This document shows positions 47,837-59,370 of a stretch of DNA of 64,000 nt, piece after piece (within the stretch, counting starts at the first letter, position 1; every line of letters starts with the position of its first letter). Under the pieces are notes generated by a model, which was not told where the DNA came from, did not search any database, and was given only the letters and a program-made list of their open reading frames with translations. The DNA is from Thuidium tamariscinum (Eukaryota > Streptophyta > Bryopsida > Hypnales > Thuidiaceae): the NCBI GenBank assembly GCA_947034885.2, contig OX344750.2, positions 17,416,053 through 17,480,052 on the forward strand. The letters are read 5' to 3'. The position numbers and the translations under genes were made by a program.

Positions 47837-48384
47837 GGGCCTCTTCACACTATGGCCATCCAAGTCGAGAGGCCAAGGGATTGAGAGTCCAAACTTTGTC
47901 GAGAGTCCAAAGAAAAAGGCTCATAAAATCAATAAAAAATAGGATTTGAAGCCTTTGGCTGGCGGTAGTGTGAAGCCTCTAAAGGCCAAGTCAAAAGTCC
48001 CACCCCTTGGCAATGAACTCCCACGGCCTTTCAACTTGGATGGCTATAGTGTGAAGCCTCCAAAGGCCATCCACCTTTTTGTCTTTTTCAAAACGGTTCT
48101 TCAAATCTAATGGTTTAGATCTTATTAGTATTTTATTTTAAAAAAAATTTGGATTTTGAAATTCGACGGACTCTCGACTAGAGTTTGGGTCTCAACATTT
48201 GGCCAACCCAAACTCTAGTCGAGAGTCCGTCAAATTTTGTGCCATGTAGGCAACCATGTAAGCAACAGACTGTGGATTTTGGCGCATAGTGTGAAGGGTT
48301 GAGAGGCCGAATTCAAGGTTTCTTGGCCTCCTATTGGTGGAAACTGACGGCCTCTTAACTTTTGGCGATAGTATGAAGAGGCCC
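47837..48384. mobile_element. Tourist-like (PIF/Harbinger) MITE nested in the CACTA-like element, 548 bp
   Basis: The left end is GGGCCTCTTCACACTATGGC and the right end, inverted, GGGCCTCTTCATACTATCGC. TTA immediately flanks both ends (47834-47836 and 48385-48387), as expected for PIF/Harbinger. Inside, the terminal word recurs (TAGTGTGAAGCCTC.AAAGGCC near 47967 and 48049; TAGTGTGAAGGG near 48285), suggesting a composite of several ancestral copies. A perfect 26 bp hairpin lies at 48165-48231. Confidence 0.8.
48165..48231. repeat. perfect 26 bp hairpin, 15-nt loop
   Basis: The arm at 48165-48190 (GACGGACTCTCGACTAGAG...) is the exact reverse complement of 48206-48231, with loop 48191-48205. 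AT-rich pairing continues outward with a mismatch. Confidence 0.9.
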
Positions 48385-51300
48385 TTAGTTTAACATCCAA
48401 ATTTGATTCAAAATGGATACAAGTTGACACTCTAACTTCACAAAATTTGTAAAAGGAAGTTGCAAGGCCTTAAATAATTATAATTATGGAATGAAAAAGA
48501 CATCAAAATTTATGCCATGCAATTGTCAATGTATTTAAGCTCATACACAAAGTGTGGCAAAACAAAAGTATTTTATACAAGCACTAATTTAAAAAATTAT
48601 TGAAGCCAAAAACAAAGGATTGTGCTTTTGCATTCTTTATCTTTGTAGGAACATCCAAATTCCTATCTTTTAATTATAATACAAGCGTGCATGTGCTCAT
48701 GGTGAGCCTCAATCTTCATATGAATAATTTTGTAACTTCTATAGTATCTATACAAATATCGTATAAGTGACTTATATGACATGTCCAAAAAACTTTCTAA
48801 AATAGAAACAAACTTTAGTATATGACATACATGAGAGTTTTATCTATACCCTTGAGAAAGCATATACAACCATGTTCTTTATTGTTGAACTCTGAATCCT
48901 AATAAGATGTTCAAAAGTTGTTCATTTTGCATTTTATGCAATGAACAAGTTTTTTCTAACATTAAACTATAAGTCATTTACATCTTAAATAAAGTTGACA
49001 AATTTGTAGAAGTTAGAAGTTTGAAATGGTTTTGGCTAATCTAGGCCTATATTGTAGTTTTCCAAATCCAATTTCAGAAATTCAAACTTTTTATAAGCTT
49101 AAGTTGTACAACACAACATGCCTATTCTAAAATAGTAAAAATATTTATAATAGAATAATTTTAACAAAAATTAAATATATATATGAGGTTTTATTTCTAA
49201 ATCATCTTCTAAGACTTCATCCAACATTTGCTTCTAGCCTATAAGCCTAAGTTAATTCTTAACTTCAAAATTGAATTATTTATGTCACTTAAATTGAAAG
49301 GTTCTTTCTTTTCCTAAAATAAAATTAATATTGACATTTACAATCTAAAACTAGCACTCTTACGTATCTACTTTTATTGTGTTCTATTTTTTTTAATTTT
49401 TAATTTAAAAAAAATTATATGTTTTAAGAAAATTCTAGAAATTACCTAAGTGATCTTGAATTTAAAGTTGAATTTTATTGAATTCTTAAAGATCTAACTT
49501 CAACTTCTAATTTCTAATATGACTATGGTTTCTATAATAAGATAAAGTATAAAGTGCCAAATTTAAGGACATACCTATAAATCCATTTCTACCACATGCC
49601 CATATTCCAATATGTATATTATAAGTGTATCTTGAGGCTTGCCTTCATCCATTTTCATTGCATTTTTTGTCTCTTCATATATACAACTTAAACAACAATT
49701 TTTACAACAAGGTAAATAAATTCTATCTATGATCTAATCCTTTTTGAAGCATATGATCTATTTCTTTATATTTCCTTTCTTGACTTTCTCCAATTTATTT
49801 TCTATATTTTTTATTTTTCTTCTATTTTTTGGCATATTTTAGAATTGCAACCTTTGACTTCTATTACTAATACCTACTAATTAGTTTATAATTATTTTAG
49901 GAATCAAACAATTGTGATGACATAAGCCTCATAAGTGCTAATTAAGAATATACTTAGGACCTTACAACTTCATTTGATCCACCATGTGTATTGTAATCAA
50001 CAATATTTGTTTAATATGTAGTCATACTTCTATAAAAGAATCAAATTAGTCTTTTAACAATACATAAAGCTTTGGATAGCAACTTCAAACTTCTACTTCT
50101 ACTTCAAACACTTAAACTATTCAACACAAATTGCACTCCCCATGTACTTTTACTCTATGGCTTCTCTTGTATGGATTTTCTCACATTCCTTTTTTTCACT
50201 TCTTTGGGTTAGGTTTTCAAGCAATATATTTGCTTTTTTAAGCTCCAAAAGCTCCAATCTAGTGCACCATTAAGGTAGCCAATCCATTTCCAATCACCCC
50301 TCCATTTCCAATCTATAGGTTGCTTCCTTTCCGTGAAGTTGTGGTGCAACTCCTAGAGCAATTGTGGCACATTAGGATTGGTTGTAAGGCTCTTATAAAT
50401 GCAATCAGCCTATGGTCATAAATAGTAAGGTTTATGTTACCATTATAGGTCAAGAAGAATCTTCTACTAAAGAATTCATAGTAATTATGCTTTGTGTAAT
50501 ATTTCATAGTAATTCTAGAAAAATGTGCTATCTTTCCAAATTCTAATTCTGTACATAGAAAAAAATTTGCAATAAAAAATGCACTTTAATTATGTGTAAT
50601 TGCTTAAATGATTGGAAATAGGTTGGCTACTTCAATTTAAATGCATGAGATTTCATTTTGTATTAATTAATCTAATTAGCTTTTAATTTGTATGAGCCAT
50701 CACAATTGATCAACATAATTAGTCAACCTCACAATAAATCCCAATAGTTGGTCAAGGCAAGCCTACTTTTTGTTGTAGATTCTCAAGCTTTGTTCCACCT
50801 TGGTGCTCCATATTGTCCATAGGCTTTTAATCTCCTCTAATTTTCTCCTAAATTCTTTTAAGAGAATTATTTAATTGTCTCTTGTTGTTAACAACTTAAT
50901 CTTTTTACTTCTCTATTGAGTTCTATGAAAATTTTGAAGGTATTCATTAAAATATAAAGAAGTGTCACTCCAAATTATTTGACATCAATTTTGTATTAGA
51001 AAAATCATAGAACTAAATATCATGTTTTTTTATAGAGAAAATCATGCTTCAAACCCAAAGAATGGTCTATAGGACCAAAATATAAAAGCCCATTATAGAT
51101 TGCCTACCTTTTCCTTAGGCTTCATCAAAAGAAAAAAAATAATTACCAAAGAAATATGAATCTAAAATATGACTAACACAAAAATACAATTAAAGCAAAA
51201 TTAAGAGTGACAAATATGATTAGGCTCTCTTCAAACATATTTTCCACCCAAATTTTCCTTTACTTGCCACCAAAGAAAAAAAATGACTACCAAAAAGATG

Positions 51301-51766
51301 TGACTACAAAATATGACTTGAGCAAAAATATGACTTGCCACTTTCTCAACATATACTTAGGCTAAATTTACCTTCGGCTGCCTCCAAAGAAAACAAATTA
51401 CTACCAAATAAATTTAATTGCAAATTAATATAGCTCATAAAAAATATGATTGAAAATATGACTAAATTAGAAATATGACTAAGTGCTTTCCAAACATGTT
51501 CTCCACTCAAAATTTCCTTGGGCTGCCCAAAACCAAAACAAATGTAATATTTATGAAAATATGATTAGGAAAAATATGACTATGATATATGACTCCGTGC
51601 CCACAAATGTGTTCCCTATCGTTTCCTATGAAGTATTTGGTGTTCCCAATGGGTGTATACTATACACTCTTGAAGTATAAGGTCAAAATATGACTGCAAC
51701 TAGTCGCCAGTCATCTTCATTCATATTTTCACAGTCATAAAACATCCATTTTCTAGTAGTGACATT

Positions 51767-53210
51767 TTTTATAATTTTTTCAATTTTTTCAAAATTAGTT
51801 TACTATTTTAAAACTGCCCTCGATTGGATGTCTACTTTGGCCATTTTGGGGGGTTTTAGTCCTATTTTTGACCCAAAAATGCAAATTTGAGCTAAAAATT
51901 GGCATGCAAGGACCTCACTTAAAGTTACACAAGACAATGAAGAGATTTTTTGAAAATACTATATTGTTCAACCTCCACATGTCGTCAAAGTGGCTGATTT
52001 TGCGCAAGTGTAGAGAACAGAATTTATGTTTTTCAAAGATGAAATTTGTTGGAAAAGAAAGACCTTTACTTGGAAAAAAAATGAATCTTTCATTTTCATT
52101 TTTTGAATTTTTTTACTATTTTTACCAAATTAGTGAAAAAATAGCTATTTTCATTGTATTTTCCATTGTCTATAACATTTAGAGAAGATTTTTCTTAGGT
52201 CTGAACTTCAAGAGACATGATATTCTCATTGCTCTTCAAATTATCCATATTTTTTTCAATTAAAATTTTTTTAATTTCAAAGGGTCACAGGACTCACTGA
52301 TTTTGAGCCAGTTTGAGACAAAACCGGTAAGTGTTTCTTGCAACGAACCAATAGCAAAAACTTTCTTAACAACACCTTCAATCATTTGAAAGTCTTACAA
52401 AAGACATTGCTCAAAATGTCCATTAAATGAGCCTTGTTTTGGAACATGCTAAATGCAATACTTGTTTTCTCCTTTAGATTTATTTGTTTCTAATGATTTA
52501 CCTATTATAGGGACGATAGATAATTGATATTTCATTAATTTGGCCTAAAAAAATATCAATGTACATATCAGACTTGTTTTAGTTCCTCTCTAAGTGTCAA
52601 AACTAAAGATTAACTAAGCCGAATAGCTTGAAGGCATGGAAATTCTCCTTGCAATGAATTAGAGTAGACTATTGGGTTTTCAATTCAAGTCTTAGGGAAG
52701 TTGAAGTTTCCCACAACCATCATCTTTTTTGGGTTCATATAGATTACGTTTACATGCAAATGCTTAAAAATAGTTCTTTGCTAGAAGCACGTAATAAGGC
52801 AAATAAGATACATAGTAAGTGAATTGACCCTAAAGAAGAAGTACATTCTACAAAAATAAACCACAACACTAAGACAAAAAAACCCGATTCCCATGTAAAT
52901 CAATATGCTAGATGTCTTATTATTTCTAGTACATAGTTCATAGAATCATAGCTATTAATATTCTTTCTTAGCAAGTATATTGCAAGAAAATTCAAGAAAT
53001 CTAGAGGAATAAAGGACAAGGACAACAGTCACAATAATCAATTTAGAATTAAAAAGTTTCATAGCTCAAGTACATTGCAAACTTCACCTAAAGGTCTAGT
53101 CACACTACCAAGACTACATTGAACAATTGAAAAGTAAGCCCTATGATAGTCAACAAAAAGTATTAACCTACAACTTTGCGCCAATGAATACAAAAAGGTG
53201 TTGTTGAATC
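51767..53210. other. AT-rich intergenic DNA right of the CACTA-like element
   Basis: No gene or paired termini recognised. It does not continue the kinase fragment found left of the transposon. Confidence 0.45.
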
Positions 53211-53214
53211 AAGC

Positions 53215-53470
53215 TTGAAACTAATTTATTGTGACTCTTTGTAGGTGACAATAGTAGGCACATTTTTTTGAATTAGTTTCAGACTCCAAAGGCAAATCCG
53301 TGTAGTTAATACGCTCTATACAACCATCAATTTTCTTCCGAATAAAGTATGATCCCTACACCACAGAGCCACCAATGCTGGCACATAGGATATAAGTTTC
53401 TTTCATAGTCTCTGACATTTGGCAAAGTTGTGCCAACCACCTCCAACCACTAGCCATCATGAATTTAGAG
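53215..53470 (-). pseudogene. possible decayed coding fragment, identity unknown
   Basis: On the minus strand the region reads as ASGWRWLAQLCQMSETMKET, then YILCASIGGSVV, a stop, and GSYFIRKKIDGCIERINYTD. Composition is more gene-like than the flanks and one in-frame stop interrupts it. No family is recognised. It may be a remnant of a retroelement or duplicated gene. Confidence 0.22.
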
Positions 53471-54010
53471 AGAAGTAGTGTAGTTTTAGCAAAGCTCTTG
53501 CACGGAGATAGAGTGCTAAAATCGAAGAGCAAAGATCAAGTAGAATTAGAGTAGACACAAGAGCCCACAATGAAATGGAGTACATGTGAAAGAAGGTTGC
53601 TTGTTATCCTTCAAGAAACTTCTTAAATAATGACGTATATACCAAATAATGATTTTGTAATTTTTAATAAATTTATTTATTCAAAAAATATGGGAAACAT
53701 GTGCTAGTGATCCAAAGAAAAATTCTTATTAAAATCAATAAAATTTTCAAGTTCCCAAAGTAAAATAAAATATAATTTAATATAATTTAATATAAGATTA
53801 ATATAGTTAAATATAGATAAATTGTCCTATGCCAATGCCTTTAATCAAAGAATTCTTGTTAAAATTAACATAATGAATCTCTAAGTTCTCAAAGAAAATA
53901 ATAATAATAATTTAATATTAATGGGTGATATTAACTAAATATGTCAATATCTCTATACATGCCTTGGTAATCTACTTTTGCTTTAGAATACATTCTTTTC
54001 TAATTGATAA

Positions 54011-54030
54011 TTATATATATATATATATAA
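54011..54030. repeat. (AT)n microsatellite
   Basis: About nine uninterrupted TA units. Confidence 0.85.
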
Positions 54031-54540
54031 TTTCTTCACTTTTTTTTTCTTATAATTTCTATTAAAGTACAAAAATTGATGATTATAGTTGAGCAAATCT
54101 TATTTGAGATAACTAAAAATCAAGCAATTTTTGATACTTTCAACTTACATATGGATAATGAAGAATTAATCCCATAAGGACTCCAATGACCAAAATTGTT
54201 GAATGAAAAAAATTTAGGTTGAATTGTAGGGATCAAAAATTTGTTTATCCATTTAGAAATTTGATAGTTTTTGTTTGATTAGCTTAGTGATGGGCTAAGT
54301 TTTCAATAGTCATCCAAGTTCATAATCCCAAGTATCCATCCATTAGGTGGACAATGAGTGTTGTGAAAAGAAAGAAAACTCTACATAAATCTACAATATA
54401 GATGTGCTAGAAGATTTTCAATCATTTATTGTGCGTTTTCAACACTTACTATACTATCTTTAGGTCAAACATTTAGGAATTAATCCATAAATAATACCTA
54501 GGAAATTATATAAATGATATTGTATTTGACTCTTCAAACA

Positions 54541-54841
54541 CATTAGGGGAGATTTGAGGCCTCCGAAAGACCGTGAGTTCCTACAATTTGAAAATGCAAA
54601 AACTGCCTCGAGAACATTGAATTGCAAGAATTCTACGTGGTCAAGAGAGTGACACATCATTAAATTTATTTTTTAGTGAATTCTTTTGGACTTTTTTTCA
54701 TATTTCAGCCCCCCACCCATTTAAATTATTTATTTATTTATTTATTTGTAATTGTTGGCTTAACAGTGACTAACAATTATGGGAATAGTTTTGGAAATAT
54801 TCCTAAAATGACCCTTTGGAGGCCTCAAATCCCCTCTAATG
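54541..54841. mobile_element. MITE with CATTAGGGGAGATTTGAG-type termini, 301 bp
   Basis: Begins CATTAGGGGAGATTTGAGGC and ends, inverted, CATTAGAGGGGATTTGAGGC, then CTCC. It is the better-preserved of two copies (other at 29084-29349). It contains a (TTTA)n run near 54725-54748. Confidence 0.75.
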
Positions 54842-55738
54842 CAACATTTTATACTATTGGATTGATGGTACAACAATGATTTTTGTTTAAATAAATGATA
54901 TATTATGTGAAAACCTTATTTTGGTCAAATAATACATTGTATAAGTAGAATATGTGACCATTTTAAATCTTTTGAGGCAATAATAATCCAAATGCCAACT
55001 TTGAAGAAAAAGTAGATGATTTTGCAAACTTCTAAGGTTTGATATGAGTTGCATTGTGGCCTCAAATTATTTTGTGGCAAAATCCTACATTCTTGCCTCA
55101 AAATTACAACTACCATCTATGGGTAATAATTATGTTCAAGGAGTTCTTATATTACTACAATCATTTGACCTTATAATGTGATTGATACTAATTTACCAAA
55201 GTGACACCATTTTGAACTATTGTAGGTTGGATTACAAAGTCACCTATAATCAATTTTCCTACAAATTGAATACAATATTGAGACCATACCAATTTGTTGA
55301 ATGAAGCTAATCCACCTACCCACCCCCACCCACCAATACTACAATTGATTAGTAGTCTAGATATGTGCTAATTTATAGACCTTCTACATAAACTAATTAC
55401 AAATTAAATAAAATATGTTCTTTCCAAAATTATGCTCTTCAAACTTTTGAGGGTTAAAATGGATACACCCAAAATTACACCTTGCCTAAAAAGTCATCAT
55501 TATGCCATGTATATCTCCAAAATCAATATGTACATATATTGAAAAAATGATTTTAGTTTATTCACTAAAAAAGACTATAGCCCTATCTAACTTGCATATG
55601 GTATCGAATGTCACATTCTTTCATGCTCTAGAACTTCCTTTCAATTGTCAACTAGAAAAGATGAAAATTTAAAGAGTCTAATATTAGCAACTAGGCCCAC
55701 TAGGAAATTAAAAAATGGTGGTTTTTGAGGTACCCACC
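54842..55738. other. AT-rich intergenic DNA
   Basis: No feature recognised apart from a short CACCCACCCCCACCCACC tract near 55318-55335. Confidence 0.45.
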
Positions 55739-55742
55739 TTAA

Positions 55743-56388
55743 CCCCTAAATGCCCGAGGCACCAAAATTTGGTGTTTGCAAAACTTTGAAGTTAACTAAA
55801 ACCTAATAAAGTTGCTATTTTTAATAATGTGTGTTTTTGAAAAATTCTTCTTGAAGTCTACTTTAAGCATTAAAAACTTGATCTTGAAAATGATTGACTG
55901 CAATTTTACTATTCAAGATTTTGTGCAAGGGTACCTATTGCAATCTTGACTTTCTCTAGTGTTGAGGGCTCTTAGAAATGAGCCTCAAATACACTAGATC
56001 TTAAAGAAAAAATCACATTAAAAATTATTTCAAAAAAATTATAGAATAGATTTTGAAAATCCATAAATTGATTGAGATTATGCATGTTAGGCCCTTTCAC
56101 CTCATAATTTTTTGGTCACCAAATTTTTGGATTTGATTTGTAAAAAGAAGATTGAAAAACTTCAAGTTACTTTTGTAATTTTAACACCCTCATGATCAAA
56201 CATTACAATTTTTCAATCTATAAGTGATATTGTCATGTTTTCTTTTCTTAAGCAATCTTTAACATGTCTAGTTAGAATTTGTACAGTTACATTAAATTTT
56301 TTTTGATAAAGCTCAAAATAAAGTTGACTTTTTGTTCACTTTAAAGCAAATTCCTAGAAGCTCAAACAAGGCCTTGGGCATTTAGGGG
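55743..56388. mobile_element. TTAA-flanked element, 646 bp, next to RPB4
   Basis: TTAA at 55739-55742 and 56389-56392. The left end CCCCTAAATGCCCGAGGC and right end, inverted, CCCCTAAATGCCCAAGGC differ at one of 18 bases. The interior matches 15981-16727 and part of 18625-19160. Its right edge is 164 bp from the RPB4 start codon. TTAA targets and CCC...GGG ends suggest piggyBac-like origin; no transposase is present. Confidence 0.8.
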
Positions 56389-56392
56389 TTAA

Positions 56393-56552
56393 GTGTTCTG
56401 CTTTGGTACCCTAAAACGCTCTTCGTTGCTACCAGTCCCTCGTCTCTCCCAAACTACCAGAAGCTGTCGCTGTGAAGTCGAGCTGGCCTTGTTCTAGCCC
56501 GCTAAAGAATTTTTTGCTTCTCCTCAAACCCTTTTTCAGTCTGCAAATTGCG
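56393..56552 (+). promoter_or_regulatory. RPB4 proximal promoter and leader
   Basis: Only 160 bp of non-transposon sequence separate the MITE from the RPB4 ATG. It is GC-richer, with a pyrimidine-rich stretch just before the ATG (CTTCTCCTCAAACCC). No TATA box is evident. Most of the core promoter must lie here or within the MITE. Confidence 0.4.
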
Positions 56553-58483
56553 ATGGCAGCTCGAACAGGCGCACCAATTGAGGAGGAGGATGCAAGCGAG
56601 CTCAAGCTTGGCGAAGGTCGTTCACCTCTTCGTTTTCTCGCATTTGTACTGATCACGTATTCTAGGGTTACTCTGTGGTTGCTCGCGTTTTCTTTCTTCT
56701 TTCTTCTTCTTCGCTTTACCAAGTGGATGCTATCTTTTTCTTTGGAATTTTTGCGCTTATTTTGTCTCCTTTGACGTGCTTGCACTTCGCCGAGGTCGCG
56801 AGACACCTGAGGTTTCAGATGATTTCCAGGTTGCCTTACCTAGAAGGGGACACTACAAGCGCGGAGCATTTACTGATCAGATTTTTAGATAATCTTGTTA
56901 GCAAATCAAAGAGGATTCTAGTGCACCAGAGAATGTGTTATTTGGATACCATATGCCAAAATTACGAGTTTTTTTGGGTAGGTGACCTTTATCTTTTCTG
57001 CCGAGCCGGTTTAGGTTCTTAAAATCAATATGTACGCGTTGTGCATGATTTTCTGGAGTGTTGCTGTTAAGTTCGGGTCGGAATTAGGTACCTCCACATT
57101 AGGGGATGCCTTGAAGAAATTGACGCTTCCGTAATGCTTCCCGTGGTTTATTGTTTGGGGTTTGTTCCAAATGTTTTTAAAGGAATTATTGTTTTTAAAG
57201 GAATTAAAAGAATCATTTGATGTGAAGTTCTAAGTGTCTCACCTCGTGATCTAATTGTTAGTTATCATCGTTTGTCATGTAGATTTTGTGAAGGCGAAGT
57301 GCTTGATGAACGCGGAGGTGTCACTTGTACTGCAAAGAAAGTACGAGCAATTGCAGCAACTAGCAGATGATCCCTCTGCCCAGATATCGCAGTACGTTCT
57401 TTACTTCGAGTTTATGAAGCAGTATAAGATCTTGTGACTATTGAAGAATTAAGTTTGAGAACGTCGTAGTTTAGCAACCTATTTGCACTAGAAACCAAAG
57501 AGATTAAGAGGTCGGGTTCTTTTATAGCGTATTTCTGATAATTAGTACATTGCCCTAATTAGTACAGCCTCTTTGCAGGGTATTTGAGAAGTCTCTGCAA
57601 TATGTCCGACGCTTCAGTCGCTACCAGAACCCTGACGCCGTGAAGCAAGTTCGAGAGTATCCACCCTTGTTTGTGCTCTCTCATTTCGGCATTTACCTAG
57701 CCGAAGTCCTTAGTTATTGTTTAACTCATTGAATTGTTTAGATGGAGTGTTTTTTCCCCCAGCTTGTAAGCTTCGTTTATCACTCATGCTTGTCGTCGTT
57801 GCCAACGTTGAGTGCTGCATGAAAACAGTTCTCATTGAAATCATTGCTAAGGATGTAGTGTCGTTTGTACTCTCTGGTCCCTTGCAACGATTATTCTGTT
57901 GGATCTTGACACAGCTCTTCAGGGTACTGACGAGAAATCAACTACATGAATTTGAGGTAAAATATGTGCCTTTCCATTCGTTTCAATTCTCGTTTATTTT
58001 TGTAGGGTTGGAGTATATTTCTAGATAGATATCACTGTATGATGAAGGCGTGACCAATTTCAGAGAATACATAGTTCACGTAGCTACATCTGTTAGCGTT
58101 TCTCAACAACACCTCACCTGTAGTTCTATACTGATCCGTGAGATTCTTGTGTCATTTGATCGCTCCACATCTTTGCCACCATAATTAGAGCCTGAATTTG
58201 TTTCAGGTGTGCGTGATTGGCAACTTGTGTCCAGAGACGGTTGAGGAGGCAAAGGCACTTGTTCCGTCTATTACGGTGAGTTCATAGAGTACTACATGAA
58301 AACTAGCGAATCGTTTTTTCATGTATGTTGTTATTGTCTCAATTTTCGACCTGTTTAGAAAATTGGCACTGTATTAATATTCCAAAAATCTTAATATGTC
58401 TCTTTCAGAGACGAGGTCGCATGGACGAAGAGAAGATTGAGACTATGCTTACTGATTTGGCAACCATCAAGAAGTTTGAGTAA
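56553..58483 (+). CDS. RPB4: DNA-directed RNA polymerase II subunit RPB4
   Basis: Six exons: 56553-56616, 57283-57391, 57579-57656, 57923-57956, 58207-58275 and 58409-58483. All introns are GT-AG and the phases agree, giving 142 aa (Arabidopsis NRPB4 is about 138). RPB4 pairs with RPB7 to form the stalk of nuclear RNA polymerase II, contacting nascent RNA and initiation factors. Diagnostic blocks are ELKLGEDFVKAKCLMNAEVS, VFEKSLQYVRRFSRYQNPDA, LHEFEVCVIGNLCPETVEEA and the C-terminal MDEEKIETMLTDLATIKKFE, covering the Rpb4/HRDC-like fold. The start is the first ATG of the leader. Intron 1 (666 bp) contains an open stretch at about 56820-56970 encoding HQRMCYLDTICQNYE, which is not part of RPB4. 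A MITE sits directly upstream. Confidence 0.96.
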
Positions 58484-59224
58484 TGGATTGGGGTGTCCTT
58501 GAGGATCCACGACCCTGCTCTCAGCTGAAAACCAACTACCCTACCTGGAGGACTTTCCAATTTTTCAAGGCATAGTTTTCAATTTCAACTGGTAACCCAG
58601 AGACGGAAGCTAGTAAACCGGGATTCGAGATTCGCAGACTTTATTTTAGATTTATATCGGTCGAGGCTTGTCGAGCTGCTTAATGTCGCCGGGTCATGAG
58701 GAATCTAGTTCTCCGAGTTCTAGACTTCTGCTGGAAAGTTTGACTAGTAACGGTGTAATTGTAGAGCTGCCTCTTGTTCGGAGACACTTAACTCTTCCAA
58801 ATTGGTTAAATATATAATATCTCCCTGCAGGTCTGAGCTTGATCAAAATTCACCTAATTCTTCTTACACGAGTGTGTTTTCAAAATTAGCATTCTTCTTC
58901 TTGAGGGTCAAAACTGTCTGGTCTGTTCCACGTGGCGCTACACTATGGTCGATATATGGATTGATAAAAACACTAAGGTGTTTAACCACATCCAATAGCC
59001 TCCGGACTTCATCCACCAAGCTCTTTGGGGTATACTTTTAGATGTTGGTTGTGCCGCCATACTAAAGATCCATAGTGGAGATAAGACTTGGCACAAGCTA
59101 CTACTATTTGGAAGAATTTTGACAAACATGGCTTTAGTTTGCAATGTTGGCTACTTGATGTGGTGGTTGTATTTATTGGAGTAGCAAAGGACCTAATCTT
59201 TGTTTGTGAAGAAAGTCTTTGTTT
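58484..59224. other. 3' flank of RPB4
   Basis: Contains the probable 3' UTR (GC-richer to about 58790). At 58930-59180 an interrupted frame (WIDKNTKVFNHIQ, stop, PPDFIHQALWGILLDVG) leads into the LINE-like tail; it may be an old coding remnant of that element. Confidence 0.35.
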
Positions 59225-59370
59225 TTTATTCTTCTTTTTTCTAGTTCTTTGATTTTTTGGTTCTTTGTTCCTTGACCAACCTTTAGGCTTGGTTGGTTTT
59301 GTATCTTGGTTCTTTTTTTTAATGCAGTAGGATCTCCCCATTTGATTAAAACATTTTTAAAAAATTAAAA
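59225..59370 (+). mobile_element. non-LTR retrotransposon-like 3' tail, copy C
   Basis: GGCTTGGTTGGTTTTGTATC, a T-run, TTTAATGCAGTAGGATCTCC and an A-rich end. The order matches copies at 18000-18098 and 17655-17765. Confidence 0.45.

Larger units (their letters stand above)
45637..51766. mobile_element. 6.1 kb CACTA-like transposon, non-autonomous
   Basis: Terminal inverted repeats start at 45642 and end at 51761: CACTACTAGAAAATG(C/G)ATGTTTTATGA, 27 bp with one mismatch. Directly outside both ends is ACATT (45637-45641 and 51762-51766). Equivalently, the repeats begin TCACTAC and the duplication is the 3 bp CAT usual for CACTA elements. Subterminal zones are dense in TATGACT/AGTCATA: about 45690-46480 on the left and 51150-51740 on the right. 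The interior has no transposase; it holds a purine-rich tract, CATGTGACTTG repeats near 47700-47780 and a nested Tourist-like MITE. Superfamily assignment rests on the termini and subterminal repeats. Confidence 0.85.

Noticed and set aside
54676..54879. 67-residue ORF over the 54.5 kb MITE
   Set aside because: It lies inside and across the MITE boundary and its Leu/Tyr/Phe stretch is the (TTTA)n run.
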